DNA from: Sarcomyxa edulis
Lineage: Eukaryota > Basidiomycota > Agaricomycetes > Agaricales > Mycenaceae
DNA length: 64,000 bases
Assembly: GCA_009761415.1 (NCBI GenBank)
Contig: QUOL01000027.1
Span: forward strand, 124,001-188,000
Direction of reading: 5' to 3'
Shown in pieces: positions 11,337 to 23,738 of the stretch. The translations under genes and the position numbers were made by a program. A model generated the notes under the pieces. The model was not told where the DNA came from. It did not search any database and saw nothing but the letters and a program-made list of their open reading frames with translations. The first letter of the stretch is position 1. The number at the start of each line of letters is the position of its first letter.

Positions 11337-13906
11337 CTACTGGTCCCATTTAGTCCTGGCACCGCGGAAGTGTTGGACCAGAGCCACAGGAATCATCGTA
11401 CGGTCAACCATCTCCATACTACCTAATCTCCGCACAACCTCTTCACCATACAATGCCACAATCCATCTTTCGTAGTGACTCATCCGATTCCAAGTGGCTT
11501 CGGCATGCATGACCTTTCATCAGGGCTTTGATAGAAGGCGTCAGGGAGACGCTCGAAGAATCCGGGTCGAATGAGAAGACTAGCGTAGCAGCGCATCCAG
11601 TACAAAAGGTCTATCGTTCTTCCTGCTGTATAGTCTTCAAAGGACAAAGAGGTCACGGTCGTCGGCCTTCCATGTTTGAGCCCAAACTCTGCAGTGGATT
11701 TCTCTATCCTTTTCTTGACTTCGTTATACCTGTCTACATCTTCTTTCTTTTCTCTCTCGAAGGATGTCTCGGGTTTGGAGTGGACCATGTTTCGGACGCC
11801 CAATAATTCGATCATCGGATTGCGTACTTCGAGACCGCCTCGTGCCAGAGGGAAATAAAAGTAGCCTTCGGGAAGATCTCCAAAGCCGAAACGCTCCTGA
11901 ATCATAGCTCGTAGATGACCGACTACGGCGCCTTTGGTGTTAGGGAACAATTCGCGTTGTACTCTCGCCAAGGTGTCAATCATATCGTCGACGTGCGCCA
12001 CACCGAAACAATTTGCAGGTCGTCCGCCAAAATTGCGAATAAAGAACGCCATGTACTTGTTATAGACGTTCACCCACCCAAATACTGATTTAGTAGCAGA
12101 AAGTTGATGTCGCAGCTCCGCGATGTGTTTGTCGACCTCTTCTTGATCGATCACGAACTTGGCTTTCGTGGAGTCAAATTTCAAGAGACCCCATGATACG
12201 TCTCCAGATGGTAAATCAGGATTAGATGTTCCAATGGATGCTGCACCTGTTTTGGACTCGTCGAATCGAAGTCCAAGAAGTGCTGCATAACGATTCATCT
12301 CCTTCCAACCATCTGCACATCTATCTGCATTCGCGTCCCAGAGCCAAACATCATTTTGTATGGGGTAGAGGTGGAGACCGTCCGCTCTTTGATTGACAGC
12401 AAAGTGCATGATGAACTGTACTCACTGAATGCATAGCCAAGAGGGACCCTCTTACCCGCGTCCGCAACTCATCCGCCGATTCTCCTTTGTACCGGAGAGG
12501 TGTACGGAGGAACGTCTCGAAGAACTTTATCCAATCTTGTTGTACGCCGAGAAACGACAGAATAGCAAGGATGCCATTGTGAGGGAGAGATGGTCCAAAC
12601 CACTCCCATTCAGTATGGAGGATAGTCTGGCTATTATGTAGGGCCTGATTTAGGTATGTTTCCGTGGCCAATGTCGCTAGAAGGTCGCCTTTCAATGCAG
12701 CGCTACCAGATCTCTGTATGAAAGGAATCGATATGCAGATTCGTAGTGTGATGAAAAACACTTACGTGGAACTCTGCTCTGAATTTAGCCCTTATGGAAT
12801 CGATAGACTCGTCCCCACCAAGGTCAAGCAGATTTCGTTCTGTCTTCTGAGCTACAGAAAGTGGTTTTGAGGTGATTTTCCAACTGTAACGAAAATCGTC
12901 GAAGCTGTTTTCGAAAGCGCGTCGCCAGACAGATCCAAAATGCTGTAGAAAGAGAGCGTCGAGGATCTCATGATCGGTGAATGCTCTGTACCTACCATTG
13001 AGATGACGGCGCATTTCAATGATAGCAACCCCGTGACTTGGCCATGACCACAATTCGAGGTACGCAAGTCGCATCGTGAGGACGTTCGACACTTCATAAA
13101 GTATAACCCTGTTTATGAAAAAGTCTTGCAAGGTTGCTCGCTTCTCCTCAGACAAAAGCCCAGACCTGAGGAGAGCTGCTACGGCTGTTTTAACGTCCTC
13201 CAGAGTAACAGTCCTGCGCCGAAGATTCTTTTCAAAACGTTCAAGGTGATCTCGCATCTGTTCCAACGCCGATTTCGCTTTCTCTTATGAGAAGAGTTCT
13301 GACATATATTGGTGGAGGGCGTCAGCATCAATGGTAACGGGATCGAAGATGATGGAATTTAGATGTTCTTTCTGGTCGTGCATCTCCTTCCGCCCAGCCT
13401 CAACAAACTGCTCGTCCGAGTCCATGTCCTGCGAATCCTGAGCATCATTTGCCGCAATTGCGGAGTCTCCACTAGAAATCCATTCGTTGAGGAGGTTACC
13501 AAAAAGCTTGGCGTATTCCAATTTGTTTGAAGAGTGATTGATATGTGTCTCCAGCGTGTCTACCCAGCCTTTCAAGATGTCGGGGCTAAAACTCGGGTCT
13601 TTCTTGGCCTGTAGAAGCCACATATCTAGGTCTTGTAGATCAAGCTTCGAGCCAATTACACTGTCTCCTGGTCCAGACGCAGAATCAATAGCACCTGTCC
13701 CTGACCAAGAACGAACAGCTTTCAGGAGGATCTCGACTTTATGTAGGAGATCATCTCCGCAAGCTTTCGCCTCGTCGAGGACCAAGGCATGGCAAGACGC
13801 CGTTTTTCCAATTCTTGGAGTTTGGTCGAAGTTATGAGCTGCAGTGTTTTTCCAAAAGCAGCAGATGATCCGTATGCAGTAGATCTTGGGAAAAAGACGC
13901 GTCAAA
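11337..13906 (-). pseudogene. Decayed rvt-type (non-mobile) reverse transcriptase
   Basis: The fragments read like the fungal rvt family, which are single-copy, domesticated reverse transcriptases with a long N-terminal extension. Landmarks are DDLLHKVEILLKAVRSWSGT, a helical region up to HFGSVWRRAFENSF, WEWFGPSLPHNGILAILSFL, HFAVNQRADGLHLY followed by NDVWLWD, and YAALLGLRFDESKTGA. The C-terminal part has NCFGVAHVDDMIDTLARVQR and SHYERWIVALYGEEVV. Coding continuity is broken several times. There is a frame change near 13790 and an in-frame TAA at 13285-13287. The segment between motif B (RGSLLAMHS) and FIMHFAVNQ near 12420 is missing and changes frame. Another frame change lies near 11500. 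The polymerase motif C reads ND where a D-D pair is expected. Family assignment is from memory of motifs; the breaks are seen directly. Confidence 0.6.
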
Positions 13907-14701
13907 TGATGTCCAAAAGTGTGAAAAGACCGGCGCGTCGTTTACTTCTTGTTTTCACGGGCAGACTGAGGACGTCCCTTATGGTTCGAGTACTTGTAGT
14001 ACGACCTAGAAGACATAATCATGAACCTTTTGTAGGTAAGTGCAGAGAGGTGAGGCGCTTGTGTGAGGCCCCGTAACGATTGAGGCATCATCACGGCCAT
14101 TTTGCGTGTAGCCTAGGGCCGTGGCCGCGAAGGAAGCCGGGTGTTAGAGGATGTGAGCACTTGAATAAACAGAGTTCTGAAGTGAGGAATGAGTAGAATA
14201 AAAATGTGGACGTGGTCCTGTCGAAGCCAAGTTGAAATTGGGTCGAAGTTCGACACGATCATGGTGGCGGTGCTGTATCTAACTATAACGCAACTTGAAC
14301 TCTGCGTGTCACAACGACGCGACGCGATTTTGGCCGGACGAGAAAAGCAAGAAAGCATATCGATAGGAGCAAGTACCTAGTAGTGATCCAGATAGAGGCC
14401 TTTACATTCGAGCGCGCCGTTTAGATAAGTTATGTATACAGGACTAAGCATGTAAGTAGTAAGAGTAAGTATTCAAGTGTTTAAATAAACGAGAGATGAC
14501 TAATGAGATGCGAGAAGAAGGGAAGATAGAAAGAAAAGAAAGGGATATATCCAGCTACATGAGCCATATATGAACATACAGTAGCCAGGAGAGAGGAGAG
14601 AGAGAGGGGAGGGACACGGTGCACGTGTAGATCATCAGTACATATAGAAGAAGAAGAAAAACCCAGTAAGCAGCGAGGAAAGGAAAGGAAAGGAAGAAAT
14701 A
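13907..14701. other. Intergenic with purine-rich microsatellite
   Basis: This 795-bp region lies between the reverse-transcriptase remnant and the Opi1-like gene. It has no supported gene. A GA-rich tract with repeated GAGAGAGG runs at about 14590-14610, and GGAAA repeats run at about 14675-14695, in the likely 3' UTR of the Opi1-like gene. Confidence 0.4.
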
Positions 14702-16811
14702 CTATCCATCCACATCCATTGTATCCTCTCCCCGTTCCTCTTGTTTAACAACAACACTACCTTCGTCCCGACTCTCATCCTCATCCACCTCATCACCCAA
14801 GACATTCCTCGGGACTCCATATGCACCCATACCAGCCCCATTCCCATTCGCGTTCCCCGATAGACAGATCCCGCCAAGTCCCAGCCCCAATCCAGGGCTC
14901 TGCGCTCCTGGCGCAGGCGTCCCGGGAACGCTGCTGGTATGCCCTCCAAACGATGAATACGACGAATAAGGTGTCGATGGGTACGAAGATGGCGATGGCG
15001 ATGGGAGCTTCAGACCGTCAAATCGGCTTGTGCTCCTTCGCCCGCGAGGAAATTCGTCCTCAGTGGTGGTGGTAGTGGTGATGTTGGAAGGATGAGGGCG
15101 TACGTGAGGATCGCCGTCTGTGGATCGCCGTTGGATGCCTACTGTTTGTAATCGTCCGACCCACGTATCAGCCCTATCCAGACTGTCTTTAACGACACCT
15201 GTAACGCCTCTCATCATGTCCAAGCTCTCGGTGGCAAGCGTCAATATTCTTTGAGCAGCTACCATCGCCGTTCCCACTGGCACGCCACCATTGATACTTC
15301 CAATCTGCGCGGGAGAGCGCATGGGAGATGCAGCTCGAGATGAAGACGATCGCGATGGAGAGACCTGCCGCGATCTACTCGTATTCACGGTCGACGTGCT
15401 AGCACTGGCACTGGCACTTTCCGAGCCAGTCCCACGTTCCCTGTGATGTTGGAGTCTCCGGTTCCCCCTTCTTTGTATCGCACCAGCTCCACCGCCAGCA
15501 GCAGCAGCCACGCTCTCCATATCCCTCTCCCTCTCTCGTGGCTCTTCCCCACCGCTGGCAGTGGCAACAGCAGCCTTGCTTGCCCACCTTTGCGGCAATT
15601 TGAGGATGAACCCTCTCACTCTCGTCCTCGCTGGTTCTGGCAATGCTCCTCCAGCATACTTGCTGACGACGTCGACGACCTGTCGGATGGTATGCACGAT
15701 ATCCCTCCGGACGTCAGTCAGCGTCCGCATGTGAGCTTGAGAGATTGGGTGTGATGCGTGGGAGTGGGAACGGGGGATGGGTGGGAGAGGTTGGAGGGTA
15801 GCGATAAAGTCTCGTAGAATGAGTATCTGTGCGTCGATATGTTCTGTTGCGTACTGAGTAGATAGGTCTTTAGTGACGATCAGGATATATCTAAGATGGA
15901 CCGACCTGCAACCATTGCAAACAATATTTCAACCTCCTCATACTCTCTTCGCTGAAAGCAGCACCGATGCCTCCAGCTTCAGATAGCACGGCTTGCCATC
16001 TACTTCGTTGTACGATCGCTACCTGTTGCTGTTGTGGTTGCTGCTGCTGGTGGTCATCCTCTCGGCGTGTGTGCTCAGAATGATCGTTATCATCATGCCG
16101 GTACTCATAACCGTAACCCGGGGATGTAGATCTAGAGTGTGACCGAGAGTCTGATGTATTGGCTGCCGATAAAGGTCAGATCCGTTGTTCATTTTATTGT
16201 GAATGAACTCACCTTCTAACCATCTCGGCACACTAGTCTCGACACTCCTTGTACGTTCGTCTTCGCCAACGATGGATCTCCAAGAGCTGTCTCGTCGTCT
16301 CAATTCAGTAGAAGTTGAAGGGTCGGGTTCACGACGGTATTTATCGAGCTGCCGGATGTCAGCTAGATTTCGAGTATCATAGTAATCGGACTCACTCGAT
16401 CTAGTTGTCTGCATGCAAATTCATCTACACCCGATGGTAAACGATCGATGACCGGTTTAGATAGGTTTTGGATGCTCGATTCGACGATCTGCGCTCCGTA
16501 CTGATGGCATGTCAGGTCACTAAATAAAGGCATCAGAAATTCAGAACATACCTTTACAACGCGAGAGCTATTCTTCCCTTGTTCATACGCCCTTAGTGCA
16601 GTATTGACGAGAGGTAGATGGGATACACGAGTTTTGAAATCGGATCTGTCGGGGTCGTCGATGGGAGTTGTAGAAGACGAAGCTATAGCTGCAAATCTAA
16701 GTAATTTAGTGGATATCTTCATGTATATTGCTCACCACTGTTTCGCATATCCCCCAAAGCCCTGACAGCAATCCTCACGTCCTCGTCCTCGTCGTCAAAT
16801 GACAAGGGCAT
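14702..16811 (-). CDS. OPI1: Opi1-like repressor of phospholipid biosynthesis genes
   Basis: The product resembles Opi1, a repressor of INO/phospholipid genes that in yeast is held at the ER by phosphatidic acid. The N-terminal part begins MPLSFDDEDEDVRIAVRALG and continues with SHLPLVNTALRAYEQGKNSS, then YGAQIVESSIQNLSKPVIDR and LPSGVDEFACRQLDRV, typical of the Opi1 helical core. A later exon carries DIVHTIRQVVDVVSKYAGGA and LPEPARTRVRGFILKLPQRW, the strongest match. A Ser/Pro/Thr-rich low-complexity C-terminal half follows, ending in an acidic tail (EDTMDVDG). Several introns lie between 15730 and 16740. The start ATG is at 16809-16811, and the next gene (17013, +) is divergent with about 200 bp between them. 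Confidence 0.75.
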
Positions 16812-17012
16812 ACTCACACTCTCGTCGGTAGTCGTCGTGGTGAGAGAGAACGTGAAAATTCAATTCAGTCCAACTATAACACATGCCATTTCCACATGCT
16901 ACATCGGTGGCTGTGTAGATCTGCTTATTATCGGAGTCGGAAATAAACACAGTGCCGGCCGTCGGCAGACCCGCCGAAAATGTTGCCGAAATGTTGCCAA
17001 AATATTTTCAAA

Positions 17013-18426
17013 ATGTTCTCTGTTGCTCAACGGAGAGCAATTCGCAGACTTGGAGTTTCCCTACATCCAGGTTCGATCTTTCTCAGGTGTCCCCGCGGCT
17101 TAAATGCCTCATATTCTCGGTCCACTCGCTCAAATCCACGGTCAACTACTACCGGTAGTATTGTACGCGACCTGGAAAGACTAAACCAAGTCGAGCTCGA
17201 AAAGAGCCTTCCAAAACCCTCTGACGGCAACAAGAAAGTCAAGACAAAGATCGGTCATATCCTAGAATCTGCTCACCAAAATCCTCCGCTTCCTCGTATT
17301 CCACCAAAGCCCACATCATCTCCGGCGTCGGTCCTCACCCCCGACGAGATACAACTATATCTTAACCCACTGCTTTCGCGTCTTTGGGACGTACGTTTTG
17401 CAGCCGATGAATACGACAGTGTTGCTCCCGAAGAGCCTATATGGATGGGGAAACAATATATCTTAGAGGGACCCATTGATGCATTTGCGTTCGCGAGAAG
17501 ATTGGTCGCATTGATCGCGGAGGAAAATGTAAAGTATGAACGGCATGTTTTTGTCGACGCGTGCTCACGTCACCTCTGCCTTTGAAGCACCCACCCGTCA
17601 AAATGTTCGTGCAAGCCGGCACCGTGGGCTTACATATCAGCAGTATCCGGCAAGAAGACCCTTCTGCCCTCACTCTGAACGACATCCGTTTGGCAATGCT
17701 CTCGGATACCATTTTCGCAAAAGAATGGCCTGAGAGTTCAGCTTCTCGTCTGAAGGATGCGAAAAGAACCCTGACCGAAAGAACGACTGCTTTCGCAAAG
17801 TCATGGATTCCAGGTTCCACTATCGTCGCTCACAACAAGCTCCCGTCTCGACCACCAGAAGACGACGATGCCACTCCTCTTCCTGTCCCTTCGATAGCTA
17901 GTGTCACGCTCTCTGATGACCTAGAGCCTATCAATGATACCGATATCGAACGATACGTCATGCCACTTTATTCCCATAAATGGCTCGTCAATATCGCTCA
18001 TTCGGGCACATCGAAAAATCTCCGTCTCTCAAAGCGATTCGATTTTCAGGACGACGAGTTTTTCACATCGATCGTCCCTTTCCTGGACGCACTAACACAA
18101 TTTGGATCTTCAAACAACGTTGAGCCGTTTCTCTCTTCATCTTCTCCTCAGTATTCATGTAAATATCACACCAGCCTCGATTCACTCTACAACTCCTCGA
18201 CAACACAGTGTATCTGTATACACATACACACGAGCCCAACCCCGAGAACAATGGCATAATCGCACACGCAGATGTGAGAGAAGCTATTCGTCTCGAGAAC
18301 ATGCTGCAGGATTATGCTGTGTCGGGATCTTTGACACAGAAGGAAATCATCATGATGAGTTTCTCGCGAGCTTGGAGACCGAAGAGTCTGGCGGAAATTT
18401 CGAAGAAGATGGTTTCTGTACGCTGA
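17013..18426 (+). CDS. Tandem PCD-like domain protein, copy 1 (probably mitochondrial)
   Basis: The protein contains two domains resembling pterin-4a-carbinolamine dehydratase (DCoH/PCD fold). Domain 1 reads YLNPLLSRLWDVR, an F-rich helix (AFAFARRLVALIAEEN), HPPVKMFVQ, TVGLHISS and ALTLNDIRLA. This is the PCD order of helix, H-(H/N)-P loop, strand, THD-like turn and L-T-x-x-D. Domain 2 repeats it: YVMPLYSHKWLVNI, EFFTSIVPFLDALTQFGSS, NTVYLYTHTH and IIAHADVREAIRLEN. The first His of the classical HH(P) pair is Asn in domain 1, so dehydratase activity is doubtful. Introns fall at EEN|HPP (17530-17587) and SSNN|PRF (from about 18118). The Arg/Ser-rich start (MFSVAQRRAIRRLG) looks like a mitochondrial presequence; two in-frame ATGs lie just upstream. 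It is a paralogue of 26486-27864. Confidence 0.6.
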
Positions 18427-18878
18427 CGCCCGCAATGATTCATATGTTATTTGTTGGATTGTCATTTTGTCTTCCTCCGAAAACATAAGCATAGTCTCGT
18501 TGAGGAATAGACTCTCTGTGACGTGCAGCCATGTACTAAGGCCTAAGCTATCATACACAATATGCATATGGTCGACCGCGACTTGATCTGACTTGATCTT
18601 GCGAATTTTCCGATCATGATCGACAAACTCCAAGTCAACTCCAAGTCGTTCGTGGACTTCCTTCTCCTTGGACTTCAGTTCCAATCCCGGATGAACAGCT
18701 TTCGAGTGCAGTAACTGCAGTCGGATCCAAGACCTCGCAAGAACGCTGGACAAAATTTACATAAAATCCAAGGGTTCCATCAATAATCACACGTGGAATC
18801 TCTATGATCTTTCCAGGATAATATCTGCGTTTTTTCAATCTGTGAGCCAGCCGGTATCGTCTGAAGGTGTCCCAGACG
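18427..18878. other. Intergenic between PCD-like gene and FunK1 gene
   Basis: This 452-bp stretch contains long minus-strand open frames (18187-18753 and 18635-18919) that overlap the flanking genes. They show no family resemblance, so I treat the region as non-coding. It should hold the FunK1 promoter. Confidence 0.35.
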
Positions 18879-20926
18879 ATGGATTCTGGTATCAGCAACG
18901 CACTGGCAGATACCGACAAGGCTACTCTATCGAACCCTTCTAACCCTGCCGCACACTCTGCTACTACCTTTGCGGCATCTTACGTGTCTAGACACCCTCA
19001 AAGTGGTCTTCTCGAGGATTTGGAGGATCGCGTGCATTACGATGTACACAACCTGTTGGAAGAGTGGTTTGGGACTCACAAGGTGGATGACACCTTCGTG
19101 AACGAGTGTGTTGCCTATTTGAAAGCCGATCCCGACAAGGACTTGCAGGAGCTCTCGAACCACACCGTCGACACGTGCGTGGGGGTAGATGAGCTCGATA
19201 AAAAGACGTATGCGCCTCTGGTACGTCTGCCGAGTCGAGTATTTCCAACTTGGCTAAACAGTTCAAACTCTCAGACCAGCATATGCAGCAAAATTGAGAA
19301 CTTCACCGCCAGTAATGAATGTCCCGCGACTGTTCATCGCTCTGATCGTCGTCGATATGTTCCCCTGACCTCGACGTGTGATGATTGGGTATGCACCCAC
19401 CCTCGACCTATACACGATCCAACTCTTCTGATACTAGAAGATATACCTCCCTTAAGAGCAGTCTATGTCGACCCTACTTCTGACGATCCTCATGAAACTC
19501 ACGAAAATCCGTCGACCGATTCGCAAATCTGGCAAGTTGTCACATTCATGCATATCAAGTCCAAAGGTTCGCCAACACCACCAGACGATAGGAAATCGGA
19601 ACCAGCGACTGCAGCCACTGGTCAGGTTGCCGACTATGCTCGCTATCTCATCTCAACTCGACCTTTCCAAGTGTACGTACTTGGCATCTGTGTATTCGGT
19701 ACAAAGTTCGCGGTGTGTTATGCAGATCGTGCGGGTATTCTTTTATCCCCTGCATTCGACTATTGCACCGATGCGGGCCTCGCTGTGTTTGTTCGCGTCG
19801 TACGTCGCATGTTGTGCGACCTATCCGTATACGACCTCGGTTTCGATCCATCGGTCACGATTTTACCTGGACAGACGTATCAGCAGGCAACGCTTCCGCA
19901 ATCCAAATTGTCTATGGGTGCTCAAGGATATCCTGGAGTTGTAGAATTTGACGACAACGGCAATGCGCTACCACTCAATGTCACTGGCGAGGCTAGATGT
20001 ATCGCAATAAACATGCGCCACGGGTTCGTGCAGGTCAACTACGAAGCTGGCACTCATCTCCAAAGAGTAGTGAGGACTCCCTGTAGTCGGCCATTATGGA
20101 CCTGCGAGTGGAAGGAAATGTTAGCGGCAGCATTGGCAGCTATTCGAGGTATGTTCATTTATTATGACTACGGCTATATATTCTTATTAACAACTTGTCT
20201 TGATTATCGACAGGACACCAGGTCTGGTCTGGGAATGGCAGCTTGCCCTATGATATCAGTCCCGATAATGTTTGTGCCGACGCTGAAAGCGGAGAAGGCT
20301 TCGTAGCGGATCTCGACCTAGCGCGCGCGTTTCTCAACAACACTGGTACTGATATTTGTATGACAATTCAGAGTCATGGGCTCGCGAGGACGGTAAGTCG
20401 TTGCTCTGTTGCGCTTGCTCATCTGTCTGACTTACCTACGTAGCGATCTATCCAATTCATGGCCCTGAAGGTTCTTTTAGCAGCGCAGAACGATACCAGT
20501 ACCGAAATCAGTCGCAGTGCGCAACACGATCTCGAGTCTTTCTGTTGGGTCCTCGTGTGGAGCATCTATCGGAAGATGCTCTGCGACTTAAGCCTGTCAA
20601 CTTCCAAGGACGATCGACAACCCGCCAACTTGGAATTCAAAGATCTTTTCGGACAGATCGAAGTTCGGAAGATTATCGGCGCGCGAAACGCTTGGTTGAG
20701 ACTTGTGGAAAACGAGAACTTGGAAATAACTCGGTTCTTACCAATACCGATAGGAGAACTAGTCAGATCCTTGGCCTTTAAAATATCTGCTCAGAACAGA
20801 CGCGACCCGTCTACGCGGGCTCCGATCCGGTTCATTTCTCCAGAAGAACAACCTTCAGAGATGCCTGCTCCCATTACTTACCCGTACATGATGAAGGCTC
20901 TGAATGAAACTTTGGCCGACTTGTGA
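18879..20926 (+). CDS. FunK1-type fungal kinase, divergent at the HRD motif
   Basis: The protein belongs to the FunK1 group of kinases expanded in Agaricomycetes. The N-terminal region (residues 1 to about 230) is variable. It is followed by the FunK1-typical core: GQVADYARYLISTRPFQVYV, LGICVFGTKFAVCYADRAGI, FVRVVRRMLCDLSVYDLGFD, and after intron 1 (about 20149-20212) GSLPYDISPDNVCADAESGE and FVADLDLARAF. After intron 2 come RSIQFMALKVL and AQHDLESFCWVLVWSIY, the characteristic HDLES(F/C)xWV motif. The catalytic loop reads PYDISPDN instead of HRDISxxN and DFG reads DLD. No Gly-rich loop or VAIK lysine could be found in the usual place between the two halves. Asp and Asn of the loop remain. 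The nearest ATG is at 18879. Activity is uncertain. Confidence 0.75.
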
Positions 20927-21284
20927 AGATGGAAGCCTAGGGGCGACGGGATGACGCGTTGACATGTGGTTTCAGAACATGGTACTAGTTTGGATCGAAT
21001 GTAATTTGGATATGTTCTATGCAATTGATTGCTTTGTGGTTCTCAGCCTAGTTTCGACACCTGTCGGTGACCATCAGATCCTCAAGAGAGATTATACTGA
21101 TTTTTGATATGCCGGACCTCGTTTCACTGCGTCGATAGAGTCGCACACGACACTCAGCTCCAAGCGGCGTTGAGTTCTATTTCAAATGGGTATACAGAAG
21201 TCTATAAGATATCAGCCCGACAGAAAGTGGAGAGTGATTTGTATTGTTCAAACAAAAATAAAGATATATCACATTCATAGTCAG
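20927..21284. other. Convergent 3' flanks
   Basis: This 358-bp interval lies between the FunK1 stop and the stop of the minus-strand subfamily-A kinase. It has no coding potential and is AT-rich near 21235-21280. Confidence 0.4.
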
Positions 21285-23738
21285 TCAGTGGTATTGGTTA
21301 ACTTCCTTGCCATCTAGGACATCGCAAAGTTGGGCATATTCATGCAAGTGACGACGTCTGTGCCTGTCTTCCTCAGCTCGATCGAAGTCGATGATAGCAA
21401 CCTCACCGAACCCGTTAACGAGGAGATTATGCGGGCGTATATCATTGTGGCAATATCCAGCGGCATGGATTGATTCTAACGCTTTGAGGAATTTGATCCT
21501 ACATCTACAGCATGAGTATACCATGCAAAGGAAATGGCCAAAGGATGTTGGGAACAGACCTTTCAGCAGGCGAGACGCCGGGCCAGCCATCGGACTGAAG
21601 CCCACGGAGTGAAACACCAGCGTAATTCATGACGAGAGCCATGACACCTTCGTCTTCGTGTTCAAAGAGTCCAAAGATAGTCGGTATCCCTGTGACACTC
21701 GCTTTATTCAAGGAGCAGTAGATCGAGTATTCGTTCCGCATCCGAGCCTTCCCATCTTTGGTGAGAGACAGCTTGACCACGACATTGTGAGTCAAAACTG
21801 TTCCATCGAGCGTCTGTAACTCGAGGACAGCGCCATGAACAACTCCAGTAGCTCCCCTTCCGATCTCGGAAGTAAGAATCAAAGTGAAATATTGCGTAGG
21901 CTTATATTTCCGTTTGCGTTTGGGCGGGGAAGGGACTCTGATGCCAGGGACGACCGAAGGACTGCAACGATAGAGTGAAGCAGGGACTGTAGAGTTGTAG
22001 ATGCCATATTGAAGGTACATAACCACAACATGACGATGATTAACATCGGCGAAGATGCGCTGATATAATCCCAGTCAATATGCAATCAACGATGTTGAAT
22101 GACATCAAGCTCTGTTTATACCCACCTTCTCTGTGTTCGCGAGTTCGTCTCGCTGCTTGGGAGTCACTCTGGTGGGACGTTTACGAGCATAGGTACTATC
22201 GGTCGCGCGACTTTTTTGTAGACGAATGTCAGCCCCAGGCTCAACTTTTTCTGACTCTTGGTGTTGCTTTAGACGATCTATGGCATCCTCCAAAGCAGCG
22301 ATATGGAGACCAAGGTGCAAGTGCCCATAAGTCGGGTTCTTAGCATTAGGGACGTCAATCAAGTCGGAGATCCACAGAGTCTGATTGCGCCGATCACGAA
22401 TGCCGACGCGTTCAAAATTGCCGGAATGGAACACGATGATTGTTGTATCTTTGCGAACAGATTGTGCCCATGCCTGTGTATCAAATGAGTGGAGAAATAT
22501 GACAGCTGGAAGTTTTGACTCACGTGCTGCACGAGTCGAATGGTAGATGGGCCGTCGTATTCCTCTCTTTTGCGCTTTGTCCCTCTGCTCTGCTGGGGAA
22601 AGGTCGAGATCTCTCCTGAATGTCCAGGAGCTCCCAGTCCTTTCTCCTTCTTTGAACCTATCTTGAACTTTCCATCGTCCCTGCTACTATTGTTCCTTTT
22701 GGACTCATCTCTGCTCTGTGACTTGACCGAGCCTGCTCGAACCCTCCCGTCCTTCGAAGGTAGATTTCTTCTCGTCGGGCGAGGCTTAGAGGGGTCATTG
22801 CAGTTGACGCCTCTACCTGATGATATGTCTATGTTCTCCAATTGAACCTGGGTCTCGTTCGCGTCTCGTGGAGCATTTTCTTTCAAGCTTGATTCGGTAG
22901 CAAGTATTTTCCGATGGGCCACAGTGGCGTCGTAAGATTCGGGAAGAAAAGAGTTGTTTGACTTTCGAGTTTGAAAATTGATAGTCAATGAATTTTCGGC
23001 AGGGAATGTCGCATCCGAATCCAGAGCTCCAATTCCCTTGATTATTTCGTCTGCTTCAGGTGAGAATGGTGTTATCACCCAGGTTCCCAGGTCCGGGAAA
23101 CGTTTAAAAAGAGCTTTCCCAAGATCAAGAGTCTCCTGGGTCAAAGACGACAATGCTTGTTCGTCAAGACCCTGGGGAGTGTCGCGATCGTCGTCCCCGA
23201 AGATACAGGAGACAAGACGAAGAGACCCAGACTCGTCAGAGTAGTATGGTTCCGTAGGTTTAGGGTCATAGATCCACGTCCATCGAGCGACGGAGAACCA
23301 ATGTGGCATGTAAGGATGAAGGACGAAAAAAGAAGCAATAGGCGCACAATACTGCCCCGTCGTATATTTGTACGCTGAGGCCACAGAACCTGGGTTCCTC
23401 ACTCGCACATCAGCCAGAGTATCACAGTTCTTGCGAATCCTCTTCGTTGGGAAATCATCTTCTGCTTCATGCATAGGAAAGACAAGTCCATGTTCCCTGG
23501 CGTCCCTGAGGACTCTGTTGTAGTTCTCTGCTAGATCTGTCAACAGAGAAGGGAGAAAACGGACTCTCTTCAGCAGAAGTTTCCGGTCGAGGTGTTTGTC
23601 GTAGAACATCAGAGGAGAGACTGGAGCCTCGAGAGGATACCTGCCATGATACTCTCTGAGGCGAAGAGGTGGAGGGTTATATTCCTTGATGAGATCCAGC
23701 TCATCGTCGACTGGCCTAGGTATGTAGTGATAAGACAT
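21285..23738 (-). CDS. Atypical kinase with novel N-terminal module, subfamily A (copy A1)
   Basis: This is a complete four-exon gene: 23738-22524, 22473-22126, 22059-21560 and 21498-21285. Exon 1 encodes an N-terminal module (YNPPPLRLREYHG, LMFYDKHLDRKLLLKRVRFL, GQYCAPIASFFVL) and a charged Ser/Arg/Lys-rich spacer. Exon 2 encodes the linker KDTTIIVFHSGNFERVGIRD and TLWISDLIDV. Exon 3 carries the kinase N-lobe with GRGATGVVHG, NVVVKL and NEY. Exon 4 carries CHNDIRPHNLL and IIDFDRA, then about 30 residues to the stop. Splice sites match those of the C genes at 39.9 and 44.2 kb. Catalytic Lys, Glu, Asp, Asn and the DFD Asp are all present. The ATG at 23736-23738 is used because the in-frame extension upstream lacks another ATG. 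The function of the N-terminal module is unknown. Confidence 0.78.

Noticed and set aside
14580..14700. GA-rich tract considered as a structured or regulatory repeat
   Set aside because: It is a simple microsatellite in a probable 3' UTR; no ordered unit longer than a few bases is seen.
18187..18919. Long minus-strand open frames (188 and 94 codons) between the PCD-like and FunK1 genes
   Set aside because: They overlap exons of both flanking plus-strand genes and show no recognisable motif or splice continuity.
22540..22845. Plus-strand 101-codon frame with hydrophobic residues
   Set aside because: It is antisense to the charged spacer of the A1 kinase; the sense strand has clear homologous coding.
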